A DNA stretch of 64,000 nt from Mesoflavibacter sp037029465 (GCF_037029465.1 NZ_JAYMEM010000001.1:185504-249503); one strand, 5' to 3'; positions 54,371 to 62,156 are shown, numbered from the stretch's first letter. The notes: generated by a model not told the origin, from the sequence alone. Numbers and translations are program-made.

Positions 54371-54762
54371 GCAAAGCACAATTAGATATGTTTTTAAAAA
54401 GGTTAAAAACAGGTAAAAACGATACGCAAAAATTACAGATTTACAATTTTATAAAACGCAATCCTGGTTGTACTATTGAAGATATACATTTTCAATCAGT
54501 AGGTATGAAAATGCAAACTATAACAGGCAGAGTAAGTGAGTTGGCAGATCTAGGAGTAGTTAAATACGTTGGTACATTTACAGCAAGCAACGATAGTAAA
54601 TTATCTACACTTTGCATTATAACAGATCCAAAAAAACAGTTGCAACAACAATCCAGACGTAAACTACGCAAAAAGAAAAAAGCAATAAAAACCTTACTTA
54701 CTTCTTTTGAAAACCAATTAAACGCAAACACTATACAAAGTTTGCAATTAGAATTGTCTTAA
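54367..54762 (+). CDS. winged-helix DNA-binding-like protein
   Basis: 131 aa. The central part reads as a winged helix: LQIYNFIKRNPGCTIEDIHF, then GMKMQTITGRVSELADLGVVKYVG, followed by a strand pair. This is the style of phage helix-turn-helix proteins that act on the element's own DNA. The C-terminus has a very basic run (RRKLRKKKKAIK). Overlaps the upstream stop by 4 bp; likely regulator or replication helper, not proven. Confidence 0.7.
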   Translation: MSKAQLDMFLKRLKTGKNDTQKLQIYNFIKRNPGCTIEDIHFQSVGMKMQTITGRVSELADLGVVKYVGTFTASNDSKLSTLCIITDPKKQLQQQSRRKLRKKKKAIKTLLTSFENQLNANTIQSLQLELS

Positions 54763-54772
54763 ATATTACGTT

Positions 54773-55174
54773 ATGATAACAAAGATAAGACTACCAGAAG
54801 ATGCGCTTTTAGATAGTAGAGAGTATTGTATTTTTTCTGACATACAAAAAGGCGATGATTTAACCTATTTAGATAAAAACGGTCAAAAAAAACATGCAAC
54901 AATTACAAAACGGTTGTTTGATTTTTTAGATAACCAACTGGTTTTAATTGCTACCAAAAAAGAAACAAAAACCGTAGACACCAACTCTATTAAAAAACTA
55001 ATCTTTAGTAACGAGTGTAACGGTAGGTTAAGAAATATTTTGTTTGACTACATCGACCAGTACGAAACCGATAACATTAAAGAAGTTACTGAAAAAAAAT
55101 TCTTAGCCATGCGTAATGCAGGCAAAAAGTCGTGGTTAGATTTTTGTCAGATCACAAACTTTAATTTTAAATAA
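54773..55174 (+). CDS. protein with RNA-polymerase alpha-CTD-like C-terminus
   Basis: 133 aa. N-terminal half is strand-rich (YCIFSDIQKGDDLTYLDKNG). The C-terminal ~50 residues, SNECNGRLRNILFDYI ... VTEKKFLAMRNAGKKSWLDF, resemble the helix-hairpin-helix alphaCTD of RNA polymerase (its LSVRSANCL ... LLKTPNLGKKS region). If real, the protein could compete with or mimic alpha at promoters or bind UP-element DNA. Similarity is by eye only. Confidence 0.6.
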   Translation: MITKIRLPEDALLDSREYCIFSDIQKGDDLTYLDKNGQKKHATITKRLFDFLDNQLVLIATKKETKTVDTNSIKKLIFSNECNGRLRNILFDYIDQYETDNIKEVTEKKFLAMRNAGKKSWLDFCQITNFNFK

Positions 55175-55182
55175 TACAACCC

Positions 55183-55272
55183 ATGCAAACCACAGAACAC
55201 CTACTACAGCAGTATTTAACCAAACAACAAGCAAGTTTTTACTTGTTTAACCATAACCCTTTTAAAGATTAA
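55183..55272 (+). CDS. short ORF, 29 aa
   Basis: ATG at 55183 to TAA at 55272: begins MQTTEHLLQQYLTKQQASFY and ends NPFKD. In tandem with its neighbours on the same strand with a 4-bp gap to the next ORF. The CCATG context and MQTT start resemble those of the 555-aa gene and of the 57,096 gene. Too short to classify. Confidence 0.4.
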   Translation: MQTTEHLLQQYLTKQQASFYLFNHNPFKD

Positions 55273-55276
55273 AGTT

Positions 55277-55420
55277 ATGCCTAAAGATTTTATAACAGAA
55301 AAATACATCAAAGGTTATAACGATGTTGAAAATTCAATAGATATTAAAATCAGACAAGGTTTTGCTATCTATTCAATTTTTGAATTACCAGGTTTAACTT
55401 ATATAACATATGTAAGATAA
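55277..55420 (+). CDS. small hypothetical protein, 47 aa
   Basis: MPKDFITEKYIKGYNDVENS through to TYITYVR, stop 55418-55420. Spacing of 4 bp upstream and 5 bp downstream fits an operon member. Ends in a strand-like hydrophobic stretch. No family recognised. Confidence 0.5.
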   Translation: MPKDFITEKYIKGYNDVENSIDIKIRQGFAIYSIFELPGLTYITYVR

Positions 55421-55425
55421 TAGTT

Positions 55426-57093
55426 ATGCAAACAACAAACATACTTAACGGTTTAAATCCGTTTTTAGGACAGATTATACATAACCGCCCAGATCCAGTA
55501 GATAAAAACAATAGCAACAAAGTTTTTAAGTACCCTTTTATTACTTCAGAAAACTTTGCAGCAACCATGAAAAATTACGAAAAGTACATTTCTATCTATA
55601 ACGATCATGTATTAGAGCAAAACCAAGAAGTGAAAAAATATAATGCGCTGGTAGATGCTATGCTAAAAGCAAAAAAAGCAGATCTAAAAGCGGTTAAATT
55701 GCTTCAGCAAGACTTTAAAAAAGATAATAACGCACTATTTGTACGTAACTATAATGCAAAAGTAGAGCAATACAATACCCAGCATGGTCCAACCTTACAC
55801 AAACGTAAATTTGTACAGGTAAAATGGAATAGCATATTAATATTTAAAGCTGTTTTAGGCTTTTATGTAAGCCAAATAAAGAAAAACAACCAATACCGTA
55901 TGCAAGGCGGTATTAAAACCACCAGACAATTAGAAAAGATTAAAATAGACAGCAATCAGCTATCTAATGCAACCATAGACGGTATAAAAGTTAATCCAGT
56001 ACATAAAAAAACATTTCAACGCCATGTAAAGCGTTTGCGTGAAGCTGGAGTATTAATTGATTATACATTTATTAACAGTCAGAAGCCAATACAATGTAAT
56101 ATTAACCCTAAAATATTGGTAATTTCTGACATCGAAAAACAAAAATCTCAAAACACTAAAAATCAATCTTTTAAGGAATACGGAAGTACAAAATGCACTT
56201 ATAATAACCATACTACAAGAACAAATAAAGATAATATTAAAATGAAAGAAGATTTTAATAAAAAATCTTCCGAAAATCCGTCCAACAACGGAAACGAAAA
56301 CTATAATTACAAGAACACCAGTAGGTCTAATAAAAAAATCGAAACGCAGGCAAACCAGGCGGCGCAAAATTTAACCCAAAATCAATACGAAATCATACAA
56401 GCGCATCAAACTAGCACTATTTTAAGAGATAAAATATTAGATCTGGTCGAATTTGCAGAAAACCTACACGCTGGAGAGTATATTAACTATACTAAAATAC
56501 CATTAAAAACACTACTTCAAGAGTTGAAATATGGTACGCTTGATAAAGCAGAGTTTAGGCAAATTGTTATCCAAGATACAATTAAACAATTAGCTAAAAA
56601 TTGGGCAAATATGCCAAAACTACACATAGGTAGTTGGGTAAATGCCTTAAAAACTATTGAAGATAATTGGTTAATCACTTTTAATGGCTTTGTATTTAAC
56701 AAACAAACCATTTTTGAACATGCACAACAGTATAATTGGCGTGCAAAGTATGTAAACCGTTGGTTTAAAAAGAATAGTAATAGACGCATCTTATATCCAA
56801 GTGAGTATTTTAATCCAAACCGTACACATAGTTTTGAATGTGGCTGGAAGTTTACCGAGCAAAAATATAAATCAAAACTATCAAAAACACCACAACAGCG
56901 TACAGAAGCTAAAACCGAAGCTAAAAAACGCAAAGCTTACAACTATAAGCTTAAACAAATGCAAACACAGGTCCGTATGTATGCAGATGGTAAAAAAACA
57001 TTGCAAGAAGTAAACTTCTTTTTAGAAACAAACGGTTATCCAGAAAGTATAAAGCAGCTTTTAGCTTCAGAGATTAATAAATACCACGCTTAA
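55426..57093 (+). CDS. large replication-type protein of the element (function inferred)
   Basis: 555 aa, the largest protein of the element. Residues 1-150 are helical and basic; about 150-210 (NSILIFKAVLGFYVSQIKKN ... KTFQRHVKRLREAGVLIDY) look like a helix-turn-helix of the phage replication-organiser type; a low-complexity Asn/Lys/Ser linker (225-310) follows; the C-terminal part (ANMPKLHIGSWVNALKTIED) ends in a charged coiled coil and a PESIKQLLASEINKYHA tail. Layout (N-terminal wHTH, flexible linker, C-terminal helical domain) is that of replication initiators of phages and plasmids, but no family was recognised outright. Start from MQTTNILNGL. Confidence 0.7.
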   Translation: MQTTNILNGLNPFLGQIIHNRPDPVDKNNSNKVFKYPFITSENFAATMKNYEKYISIYNDHVLEQNQEVKKYNALVDAMLKAKKADLKAVKLLQQDFKKDNNALFVRNYNAKVEQYNTQHGPTLHKRKFVQVKWNSILIFKAVLGFYVSQIKKNNQYRMQGGIKTTRQLEKIKIDSNQLSNATIDGIKVNPVHKKTFQRHVKRLREAGVLIDYTFINSQKPIQCNINPKILVISDIEKQKSQNTKNQSFKEYGSTKCTYNNHTTRTNKDNIKMKEDFNKKSSENPSNNGNENYNYKNTSRSNKKIETQANQAAQNLTQNQYEIIQAHQTSTILRDKILDLVEFAENLHAGEYINYTKIPLKTLLQELKYGTLDKAEFRQIVIQDTIKQLAKNWANMPKLHIGSWVNALKTIEDNWLITFNGFVFNKQTIFEHAQQYNWRAKYVNRWFKKNSNRRILYPSEYFNPNRTHSFECGWKFTEQKYKSKLSKTPQQRTEAKTEAKKRKAYNYKLKQMQTQVRMYADGKKTLQEVNFFLETNGYPESIKQLLASEINKYHA

Positions 57094-57095
57094 CC

Positions 57096-57278
57096 ATGCA
57101 AACAACCACAAAAAGTGCCTACACTTTAGATCAAGGCGATAAAATAGTAAACATTGGTACAGTAGGATCTGTACAACATTTTAAAAACGGTGTAAAAGTA
57201 CATTTAAGCTACTCACAATTAACAAAAGTAAGTAGCGTGTTTTACCCAATTAACAGACAAATACTAATAGAACAATAA
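57096..57278 (+). CDS. small hypothetical protein
   Basis: 60 aa, strand-rich (DKIVNIGTVGSVQHFKNGVKVHLSY), probably a small SH3- or OB-like barrel. 2 bp after the replication-type gene, so same transcript. Not recognised. Confidence 0.55.
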   Translation: MQTTTKSAYTLDQGDKIVNIGTVGSVQHFKNGVKVHLSYSQLTKVSSVFYPINRQILIEQ

Positions 57279-57303
57279 TCAATAACCTTTAATACATTTA
57301 ATT

Positions 57304-57609
57304 ATGAGTACAGAAACAGAAAACACTCAACAAACAAACAGCAACCAACCAACTCAAGATGTTGCTAACAAACAGGATCAAAACCAAGAAGTTGAAAACA
57401 ACAATGTAGATCCTACAAATCACACTACTGAAGATAACACAGTAGAAACACAAACAGAGCCACAAGATTACATAGAAAAAGTAATTAAAAACTTTGTTGG
57501 CAATGATCCTCAAAAAGCTAAAGAAAAAATTAGCAAAAAACACAACATACCATTAAAGTTGTTAGAAGTAACAGAGGATGAAAAAATATTCTATGTAAAA
57601 CGTAGATAA
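57304..57609 (+). CDS. acidic low-complexity hypothetical protein
   Basis: 101 aa. The first 65 residues are Asn/Gln/Thr/Glu-rich and probably disordered; the last 35 (YIEKVIKNFVGNDPQKAKEK ... FYVKRR) form a small folded helix-strand unit. Followed by a hairpin terminator. Function unknown. Confidence 0.6.
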   Translation: MSTETENTQQTNSNQPTQDVANKQDQNQEVENNNVDPTNHTTEDNTVETQTEPQDYIEKVIKNFVGNDPQKAKEKISKKHNIPLKLLEVTEDEKIFYVKRR

Positions 57610-57616
57610 CAAACAA

Positions 57617-57650
57617 AAGCTGCAATAATATTTTTTGTTGCAGCTTCTTT
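57617..57650 (+). terminator. hairpin terminator inside the element operon
   Basis: AAGCTGCAA / TTGCAGCTT with a 12-base loop and CTTTT tail; signal copy 4 follows five bases later. Confidence 0.7.
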
Positions 57651-57654
57651 TAAA

Positions 57655-57671
57655 ACCATATAAAAAACCAC
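57655..57671 (+). promoter_or_regulatory. ACCATATAAAA-ACCAC signal, copy 4
   Basis: ACCATATAAAA, one base, ACCAC, directly abutting the ATG at 57672. Confidence 0.6.
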
Positions 57672-58037
57672 ATGATACATATAATTTTAGACATCATAGT
57701 TTACGCCTTTACAATATTAATGATCTATCAATTAATCAAACAAGGCGCATTTAAAATGCTATTTTTCGCATTAAAAAAACAATTAAGACAATGGTATCGT
57801 ACAACCTATTTTTATAAAATAGTTTCCGGTATAAAAACAAAAATAAACCGGACATTTTTTAAAAAACACACCGTAAAAAATAGTCTTAAAGTAATGGACC
57901 AGCTAAAACCATTAAAAGGCGAAAAAGAATTTAACATTAAAGGCACTAAAATAAACGCCAAAAACCGTGCGCATGCAGAAAAAATATACCAGCGTATTTT
58001 AAACCTAGACGTAATCTATACCAAACAAAACATATAA
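57672..58037 (+). CDS. small membrane-anchored basic protein
   Basis: 121 aa with one N-terminal transmembrane helix (about residues 3-22, IIVYAFTILMIYQL) and a strongly basic cytoplasmic part (RQWYRTTYFYKIVSGIKTKI and following). Its stop overlaps the next start (TAATG). Possibly a holin-like or membrane-tethered DNA-binding protein; neither is shown. Confidence 0.6.
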   Translation: MIHIILDIIVYAFTILMIYQLIKQGAFKMLFFALKKQLRQWYRTTYFYKIVSGIKTKINRTFFKKHTVKNSLKVMDQLKPLKGEKEFNIKGTKINAKNRAHAEKIYQRILNLDVIYTKQNI

Positions 58038-58303
58038 TGGCATCAAAAAAATGCAAGTGTGGTAAAAGCGCATGCAGTAATTGTAGTCAGTTAAAGCTGG
58101 TGTTTTTATTAAAGCACCAGTTTAAAACTACAGATCATAACCCAGTATGGTACAGTTTTATAAAAGAAGAAACTAAAAGCACACAAGCATTAATACAATA
58201 CATGCTTAATCGTGCAAAAAATAGTCCATACGTCGGCAAAACTAATTGCATCATCATTTACCACAACCAAACAAACAAACAACTGTTAAAAACTAATATA
58301 TAA
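58037..58303 (+). CDS. small Cys-rich hypothetical protein
   Basis: 88 aa; N-terminal cysteine cluster CKCGKSACSNC, a probable zinc site, followed by a helical domain (STQALIQYMLNRAKNSPYVG). Coupled to the membrane protein by an overlapping stop/start. Position just ahead of the methyltransferase. Confidence 0.6.
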   Translation: MASKKCKCGKSACSNCSQLKLVFLLKHQFKTTDHNPVWYSFIKEETKSTQALIQYMLNRAKNSPYVGKTNCIIIYHNQTNKQLLKTNI

Positions 58304-58321
58304 CCATATAAAATTTACCAC
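58303..58321 (+). promoter_or_regulatory. ACCATATAAAA-ACCAC signal, copy 5
   Basis: ACCATATAAAA, TTT, ACCAC, one base before the methyltransferase ATG at 58323; it starts on the last base of the previous stop codon. Confidence 0.6.
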
Positions 58322-58322
58322 A

Positions 58323-59486
58323 ATGCAAAAAGACATCAAATTATTAGATCTATTTAGCGGTACAGGTGGATTTGCACTAGGCTTAAAACAAGCAGGTTTT
58401 AATATAATAAAACATCAATTTTCAGAAATAGACAAACACGCCATAGCTAACTATAAACACAATTTTAAAAATGCAGAATACATTGGATCAATTACAGATG
58501 TTTCCGGATCACGAGGTCAATCAGACATTATCACTTTCGGAAGTCCTTGCCAAGATTTTAGTTTGGCTGGAAAAAGAAAAGGGATTGAAGGGGAAAGAAG
58601 TAGCCTTATCATGGAAGCAATTAGACTTATTTCTGAAATCCAACCAAGTGTTTTTATCTGGGAAAACGTTAAAGGAACTTTCTCCAGCAACAATGGCGAA
58701 GACTTTTGGGCAATTCTCAACGCCTTTACCAACATTGGGCGTTATAGACTTGAATGGCAACTGCTTAATACAAGCTGGTTTTTACCCCAAAATAGAGAGC
58801 GCATTTATCTTGTCGGACATCTTGCAGGATCAAGTAAGCCAGGAGTATTTCCTATCACAAAAACGCACCAAAAAACTAATACTACACAACCGACACAAAA
58901 CAATAAAGTTGGAACGTTAATGGCTGGTTATGGAAAAATACCAACTGACGGAACATATATACAAGTAAAACCAATCCAAAACCCAGACCGCAAACAAAAA
59001 CAACAAAATGGTAGACGTATAAAAAATACTAACGAGCCAAGTTTTACTATAAGCGCAACAGATACGCAAGGCGTAGTAATTGGCACATTACGTACACATA
59101 ACGACGGTAAAGGATTTAGAAAAGTAAAACAAAATATAAGTCCAACCATACCAGCAAGAGCAAGAGAGGACGGAAGCGGACAACCTGTAATTAAAGTAAC
59201 TGGCGGTACACAAAAAAACGCAGGACAATTAACCAACAAATCAACTGCATTAACAAGCGCAATGGGTGAAGGTGGCGGACACATACCAATAGTAAACCAA
59301 ATAAGAAGATTAACCGAAATAGAATGCGAACGCCTACAAGGTTTTCCTGATAATTGGACCAAGTATGGTTTCTATAATAATGTAAAAAAAGAAATACCAA
59401 AAACCCAACGCTACAAATTAATAGGCAATGCAGTAACCGTTAATGTAGTGAAGGAAGTAACATCTCGATTACATATAAACAATTAA
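58323..59486 (+). CDS. DNA (cytosine-5) methyltransferase, orphan
   Basis: 387 aa with the standard motif order: I LDLFSGTGGFALGLKQAG, IV GSPCQDFSLAGKRKG (catalytic Cys), VI WENVKG, VIII QNRERIYLVGHL, a variable target-recognition region about 205-335, IX RRLTEIECERLQGFPDNW and X GNAVTVNVV. No cognate endonuclease is nearby, so it is probably an orphan enzyme protecting the element from host restriction or marking its DNA. Target sequence cannot be read from the protein. A 149-codon second frame is open within it. Confidence 0.95.
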   Translation: MQKDIKLLDLFSGTGGFALGLKQAGFNIIKHQFSEIDKHAIANYKHNFKNAEYIGSITDVSGSRGQSDIITFGSPCQDFSLAGKRKGIEGERSSLIMEAIRLISEIQPSVFIWENVKGTFSSNNGEDFWAILNAFTNIGRYRLEWQLLNTSWFLPQNRERIYLVGHLAGSSKPGVFPITKTHQKTNTTQPTQNNKVGTLMAGYGKIPTDGTYIQVKPIQNPDRKQKQQNGRRIKNTNEPSFTISATDTQGVVIGTLRTHNDGKGFRKVKQNISPTIPARAREDGSGQPVIKVTGGTQKNAGQLTNKSTALTSAMGEGGGHIPIVNQIRRLTEIECERLQGFPDNWTKYGFYNNVKKEIPKTQRYKLIGNAVTVNVVKEVTSRLHINN

Positions 59487-59497
59487 TAATTTAAACC

Positions 59498-59839
59498 ATG
59501 AGCCACCAAGAAATAAAACTATCTAAATTAGATACCGATGATGTAACAACATTAATAGAAGCTATTAAAGATTATTACAACAAACAATTAATAGATTACA
59601 CCAATAATAAATTACAATTAAGCTTATTACAAACAGTATATTTAAAACTTCAAAAACTTCATTTTAATTTTTATAAACAGCAAAAATTTAGCTTAAAACT
59701 ACTTTATCATTATGCAGTAACCACACAACAAGCACTAACTGTTTTTAATACACAAACAAAAGACCAATTTTTAAAAAACAGATCCTTACAGTTAATAACA
59801 AAACTAGATCAACAAATCAAAAATAATGGCAGTTTATAA
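59498..59839 (+). CDS. helical hypothetical protein
   Basis: 113 aa, rich in Leu/Lys/Gln, almost entirely helical (LIEAIKDYYNKQLIDYTNNK, LQTVYLKLQKLHFNFYKQQK). Not recognised. Overlaps the next gene by 14 bp. Confidence 0.6.
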   Translation: MSHQEIKLSKLDTDDVTTLIEAIKDYYNKQLIDYTNNKLQLSLLQTVYLKLQKLHFNFYKQQKFSLKLLYHYAVTTQQALTVFNTQTKDQFLKNRSLQLITKLDQQIKNNGSL

Positions 59840-60050
59840 ACATATATTAGCATCAAAACAAAAGCAAATAGATAGCTATATGCAATTTATTGTATCAGAG
59901 CCACTAACCTACAGTCAAAAAGAAAAGTTAGAAATAGAGATACAAAAACTAATAAAAGAAAAAAACCAGATGCTTAACTCTAGTTTGGCAGATTTATTGC
60001 AAATACAAATTTATACTATTCAAGCTGCAAGTTGGATTAATAAAACATAA
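59826..60050 (+). CDS. small helical hypothetical protein
   Basis: 74 aa, MAVYKHILASKQKQIDSYMQ, a predicted coiled-coil pair (SQKEKLEIEIQKLIKEKNQM). Overlap with the previous gene indicates coupled translation, so the two may form a complex. Confidence 0.55.
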   Translation: MAVYKHILASKQKQIDSYMQFIVSEPLTYSQKEKLEIEIQKLIKEKNQMLNSSLADLLQIQIYTIQAASWINKT

Positions 60051-60080
60051 CAAGTTGTAAAAAAATAGTATTTTAGTAAA

Positions 60081-60099
60081 ACCATATAAAATTTACCAC
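60081..60099 (+). promoter_or_regulatory. ACCATATAAAA-ACCAC signal, copy 6
   Basis: ACCATATAAAA, TTT, ACCAC, two bases before the ATG at 60102; identical over 19 bases to copy 5. Confidence 0.6.
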
Positions 60100-60101
60100 T
60101 T

Positions 60102-60740
60102 ATGAAAACACTAATTACCACATTAGCAATTCTATTATTTGCTATAAACACACAATCACAAACAAACAAAATTAACGACACCTGGTATATATCTGTAGGA
60201 GTAGATCCTGCGGTATTATCTGGAAGCCACTTTTTAGCCAAAGACGGTAAACGTGTAGAAGCAGGAAGCTTAAACTATATCATACAATTAGGCATGGAAA
60301 ACTACCAGCCTAAAAAAATAGGCTTTAAATGGCAATTAAGGTACGAAAGCTTTAAAAACATACATTTTAAATCTTACGGTTTTTATGGCGGTATTACGTA
60401 TGATCCATTAATAAAAAAAATACCATTTACAAACATAGACTTATACATTGGCGATTATTGGTACTTACAAGCAGGTACAGAGATAATTAACCGTAAAGGT
60501 TTGCAGCAAAAAAAATACTTCAATTTAGATACTTACCGTCCGTGGGCATTAGGTTTAAATTTTGGTATAGTTTATACAACACCAAAAATTAAATGGTTAG
60601 ACATAAAGCTTCCTTTTGATTTAGAATTTCAATTAAACTACAAAGACAGACCAGTTAATCGTTTGCTTTATACCAAACGACCAGCAAACATTAAAGACAT
60701 GAAATTAAGCGGTTATATACTTATCAAGAAAAGGTTTTAA
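60102..60740 (+). CDS. exported beta-barrel-like protein of the element
   Basis: 212 aa with a signal peptide (ending NTQSQ) and alternating aromatic strands (YQPKKIGFKWQLRYESFK, SYGFYGGITYDPLIKK) ending in a basic-aromatic strand (YILIKKRF), typical of a small outer-membrane barrel. A surface-exclusion or receptor-masking role is one possibility for a mobile element, without direct evidence. It is the last gene with the ACCATATAAAA signal. Confidence 0.65.
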   Translation: MKTLITTLAILLFAINTQSQTNKINDTWYISVGVDPAVLSGSHFLAKDGKRVEAGSLNYIIQLGMENYQPKKIGFKWQLRYESFKNIHFKSYGFYGGITYDPLIKKIPFTNIDLYIGDYWYLQAGTEIINRKGLQQKKYFNLDTYRPWALGLNFGIVYTTPKIKWLDIKLPFDLEFQLNYKDRPVNRLLYTKRPANIKDMKLSGYILIKKRF

Positions 60741-60808
60741 CGGTTTCAGATAAGTATAGTTATCTTGATTTAATAACCTAAATAATTAGATGAAAAATTT
60801 ATAAAAGT

Positions 60809-61123
60809 ATGAAAGTAATGGATATAGAAGAATTTATAAATAGAAAACTAACCAAAACAGGCGAGATGCCAAATGGCGATAATATTTATTGGATAACTGA
60901 AAAATCGGTAAATAAAATAAAAGATCAATTACGTATAGGTGGTGTTATCAAATCGTTTAATAGCGAGGAAGAGTTATTGCAATTTATTTATATGAACACA
61001 CCAATTTGTATAAAACCAAAAAGTAAAAGAGCTAAAGGACAATTAGTACTAACTTTTACAAGTAGAAATGCATTTGAACAAGTTTGCAAAGAATTAGCTA
61101 AAAAGCTATTTAATGAATGCTAA
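60809..61123 (+). CDS. small hypothetical protein (first cassette-like gene)
   Basis: 104 aa; N-terminal MDIEEFINRKLTKTG with alternative starts at 60809 and 60818. Central segment SKRAKGQLVLTFTSRNAFEQ. Not recognised. Its TAA stop is also the first three bases of the palindromic block that follows (TAACGGG), exactly as gene stops merge into attC sites in integron cassettes. Confidence 0.6.
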   Translation: MKVMDIEEFINRKLTKTGEMPNGDNIYWITEKSVNKIKDQLRIGGVIKSFNSEEELLQFIYMNTPICIKPKSKRAKGQLVLTFTSRNAFEQVCKELAKKLFNEC

Positions 61124-61215
61124 CGGGTTGGCGGTATGGTTTTGTAAGCCTACCACACCGCTTCAATTCGACAAGAAAATTTCAAAGGCTTATAAACTAT
61201 ACCGCCTGTTATATG
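61121..61215. repeat. attC-like palindromic site A
   Basis: Begins TAACGGG and ends CTGTTA; arms GGCGGTAT (61130-61137) and ATACCGCC (61199-61206) are exact complements and an inner pair GTAAGCCT / AGGCTTAT nests within them. About 95 bp. Confidence 0.55.
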
Positions 61216-61242
61216 CTGGGCGGTTTTAAACCGAGAAATATT

Positions 61243-61455
61243 ATGACACACGAAAGCGAACAAGCCCAAATGTTTTACATCTTAAAACACATTGATTACT
61301 CCCAAAAATGGGAAGACATTGAATATGGATTAGGTTATGATTTAGGCGACCATAGATTCCAAAGTGATAAGACTTATCAAAAAGTAAGAGAAGCTGCAAA
61401 ACATCTTTGGGCTTGTCTTAATGGTCACTTAAATTCTAATGGAAACCCAAAGTAG
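61243..61455 (+). CDS. small hypothetical protein
   Basis: 70 aa from MTHESEQAQMFYILKHIDYS; the frame is open upstream to 61117 but that part lies in the palindromic site. A compact helical protein with WEDIEYGLGYDLGDHRF and a C-terminal CLNGHLNSNGNPK. Not recognised. Confidence 0.6.
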   Translation: MTHESEQAQMFYILKHIDYSQKWEDIEYGLGYDLGDHRFQSDKTYQKVREAAKHLWACLNGHLNSNGNPK

Positions 61456-61464
61456 CCTTGCATA

Positions 61465-61520
61465 TAACGAAAAGTATAAGAACTGATGCTTTAGCATTTG
61501 TTTTTATACGGTATTATCTG
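61465..61520. repeat. attC-like palindromic site B
   Basis: Begins TAACGAAAAGTATAAG and ends TTATACGGTATTAT; outer arms GTATAAGAAC and GTTTTTATAC pair with one mismatch, with an inner ATGC-TTTA-GCAT hairpin. About 55 bp. Confidence 0.45.
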
Positions 61521-61599
61521 GGTTGAGCGATAGCGATAACCTTTACCGTTATAAAAATAAAAAGGGCGTGGCGGTGCAACCGACATAAAAACTATAACT

Positions 61600-61830
61600 A
61601 TGGAAATAAAATTTACCTCTCACGCAGTAGAAAGAAGTTTGGAAAGACTTGATTTAACAGGTGTTGAGTTATTAAGACTTCTTAAATTTAAGTTTAAAGA
61701 CAAACCTCATAAATTAATAAAAGAGGGTTTACACTATGTAAGATTAAAAATTAAGAAACAAACAATCGTTTTAACGATGAACGGAAATATAATAATAACA
61801 GTATTTAAACAACAAAAAAATGGGATTTAG
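61600..61830 (+). CDS. DUF4258-like small protein
   Basis: 76 aa; FTSHAVERSLERLDLTGVEL followed by the strands HYVRLKIKKQTIVLTMNGNI fits the DUF4258 pattern, a family sometimes found in toxin-antitoxin-like settings. Its stop overlaps the next gene by 11 bp, so this cassette would carry two genes. Confidence 0.7.
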   Translation: MEIKFTSHAVERSLERLDLTGVELLRLLKFKFKDKPHKLIKEGLHYVRLKIKKQTIVLTMNGNIIITVFKQQKNGI

Positions 61831-62155
61831 AATTGACGAAGTAAAAAGGAAATTAACAGGTGAAATGCAACAATGTGAAGGTTGTGAAAAAGAATTTGAT
61901 TTAGCAATTATGCACTCAACTGATGAGTATTGGTTATGCAACAAATGTCTATTGGAAGCGCAAATACAATACTCTAAAGAAGATGTAGGTTGGATAAGTG
62001 TAAAAGATGAAATGCCAAATAAAGCGGGTTGGTTAAAGGTTAAAATTGATGATGGGCAAATATTTGATGCAATGGCTTGTAAAAACTTAAAAGGTGATTG
62101 GACAATACAACCTTGGGATAAGTATGTGGAATTTTGGAAGTATGACAAAAAGTGA
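61820..62155 (+). CDS. Zn-ribbon plus DUF551-like protein
   Basis: 111 aa. N-terminal CEGCEKEF ... CNKCLLE cysteine pairs look like a zinc ribbon; the C-terminus VGWISVKDEMPNKAGWLKVK ... WDKYVEFWKYD matches the DUF551 pattern (WISV..MP) of phage-borne small proteins. Overlaps the DUF4258 gene. Confidence 0.7.
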   Translation: MGFRIDEVKRKLTGEMQQCEGCEKEFDLAIMHSTDEYWLCNKCLLEAQIQYSKEDVGWISVKDEMPNKAGWLKVKIDDGQIFDAMACKNLKGDWTIQPWDKYVEFWKYDKK

Positions 62156-62156
62156 T

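Noticed and set aside
58928..59362. 144-codon open frame on the minus strand within the methyltransferase
   Set aside because: Opposite-strand shadow of the target-recognition and motif IX region; no start context, hydrophobic random composition.
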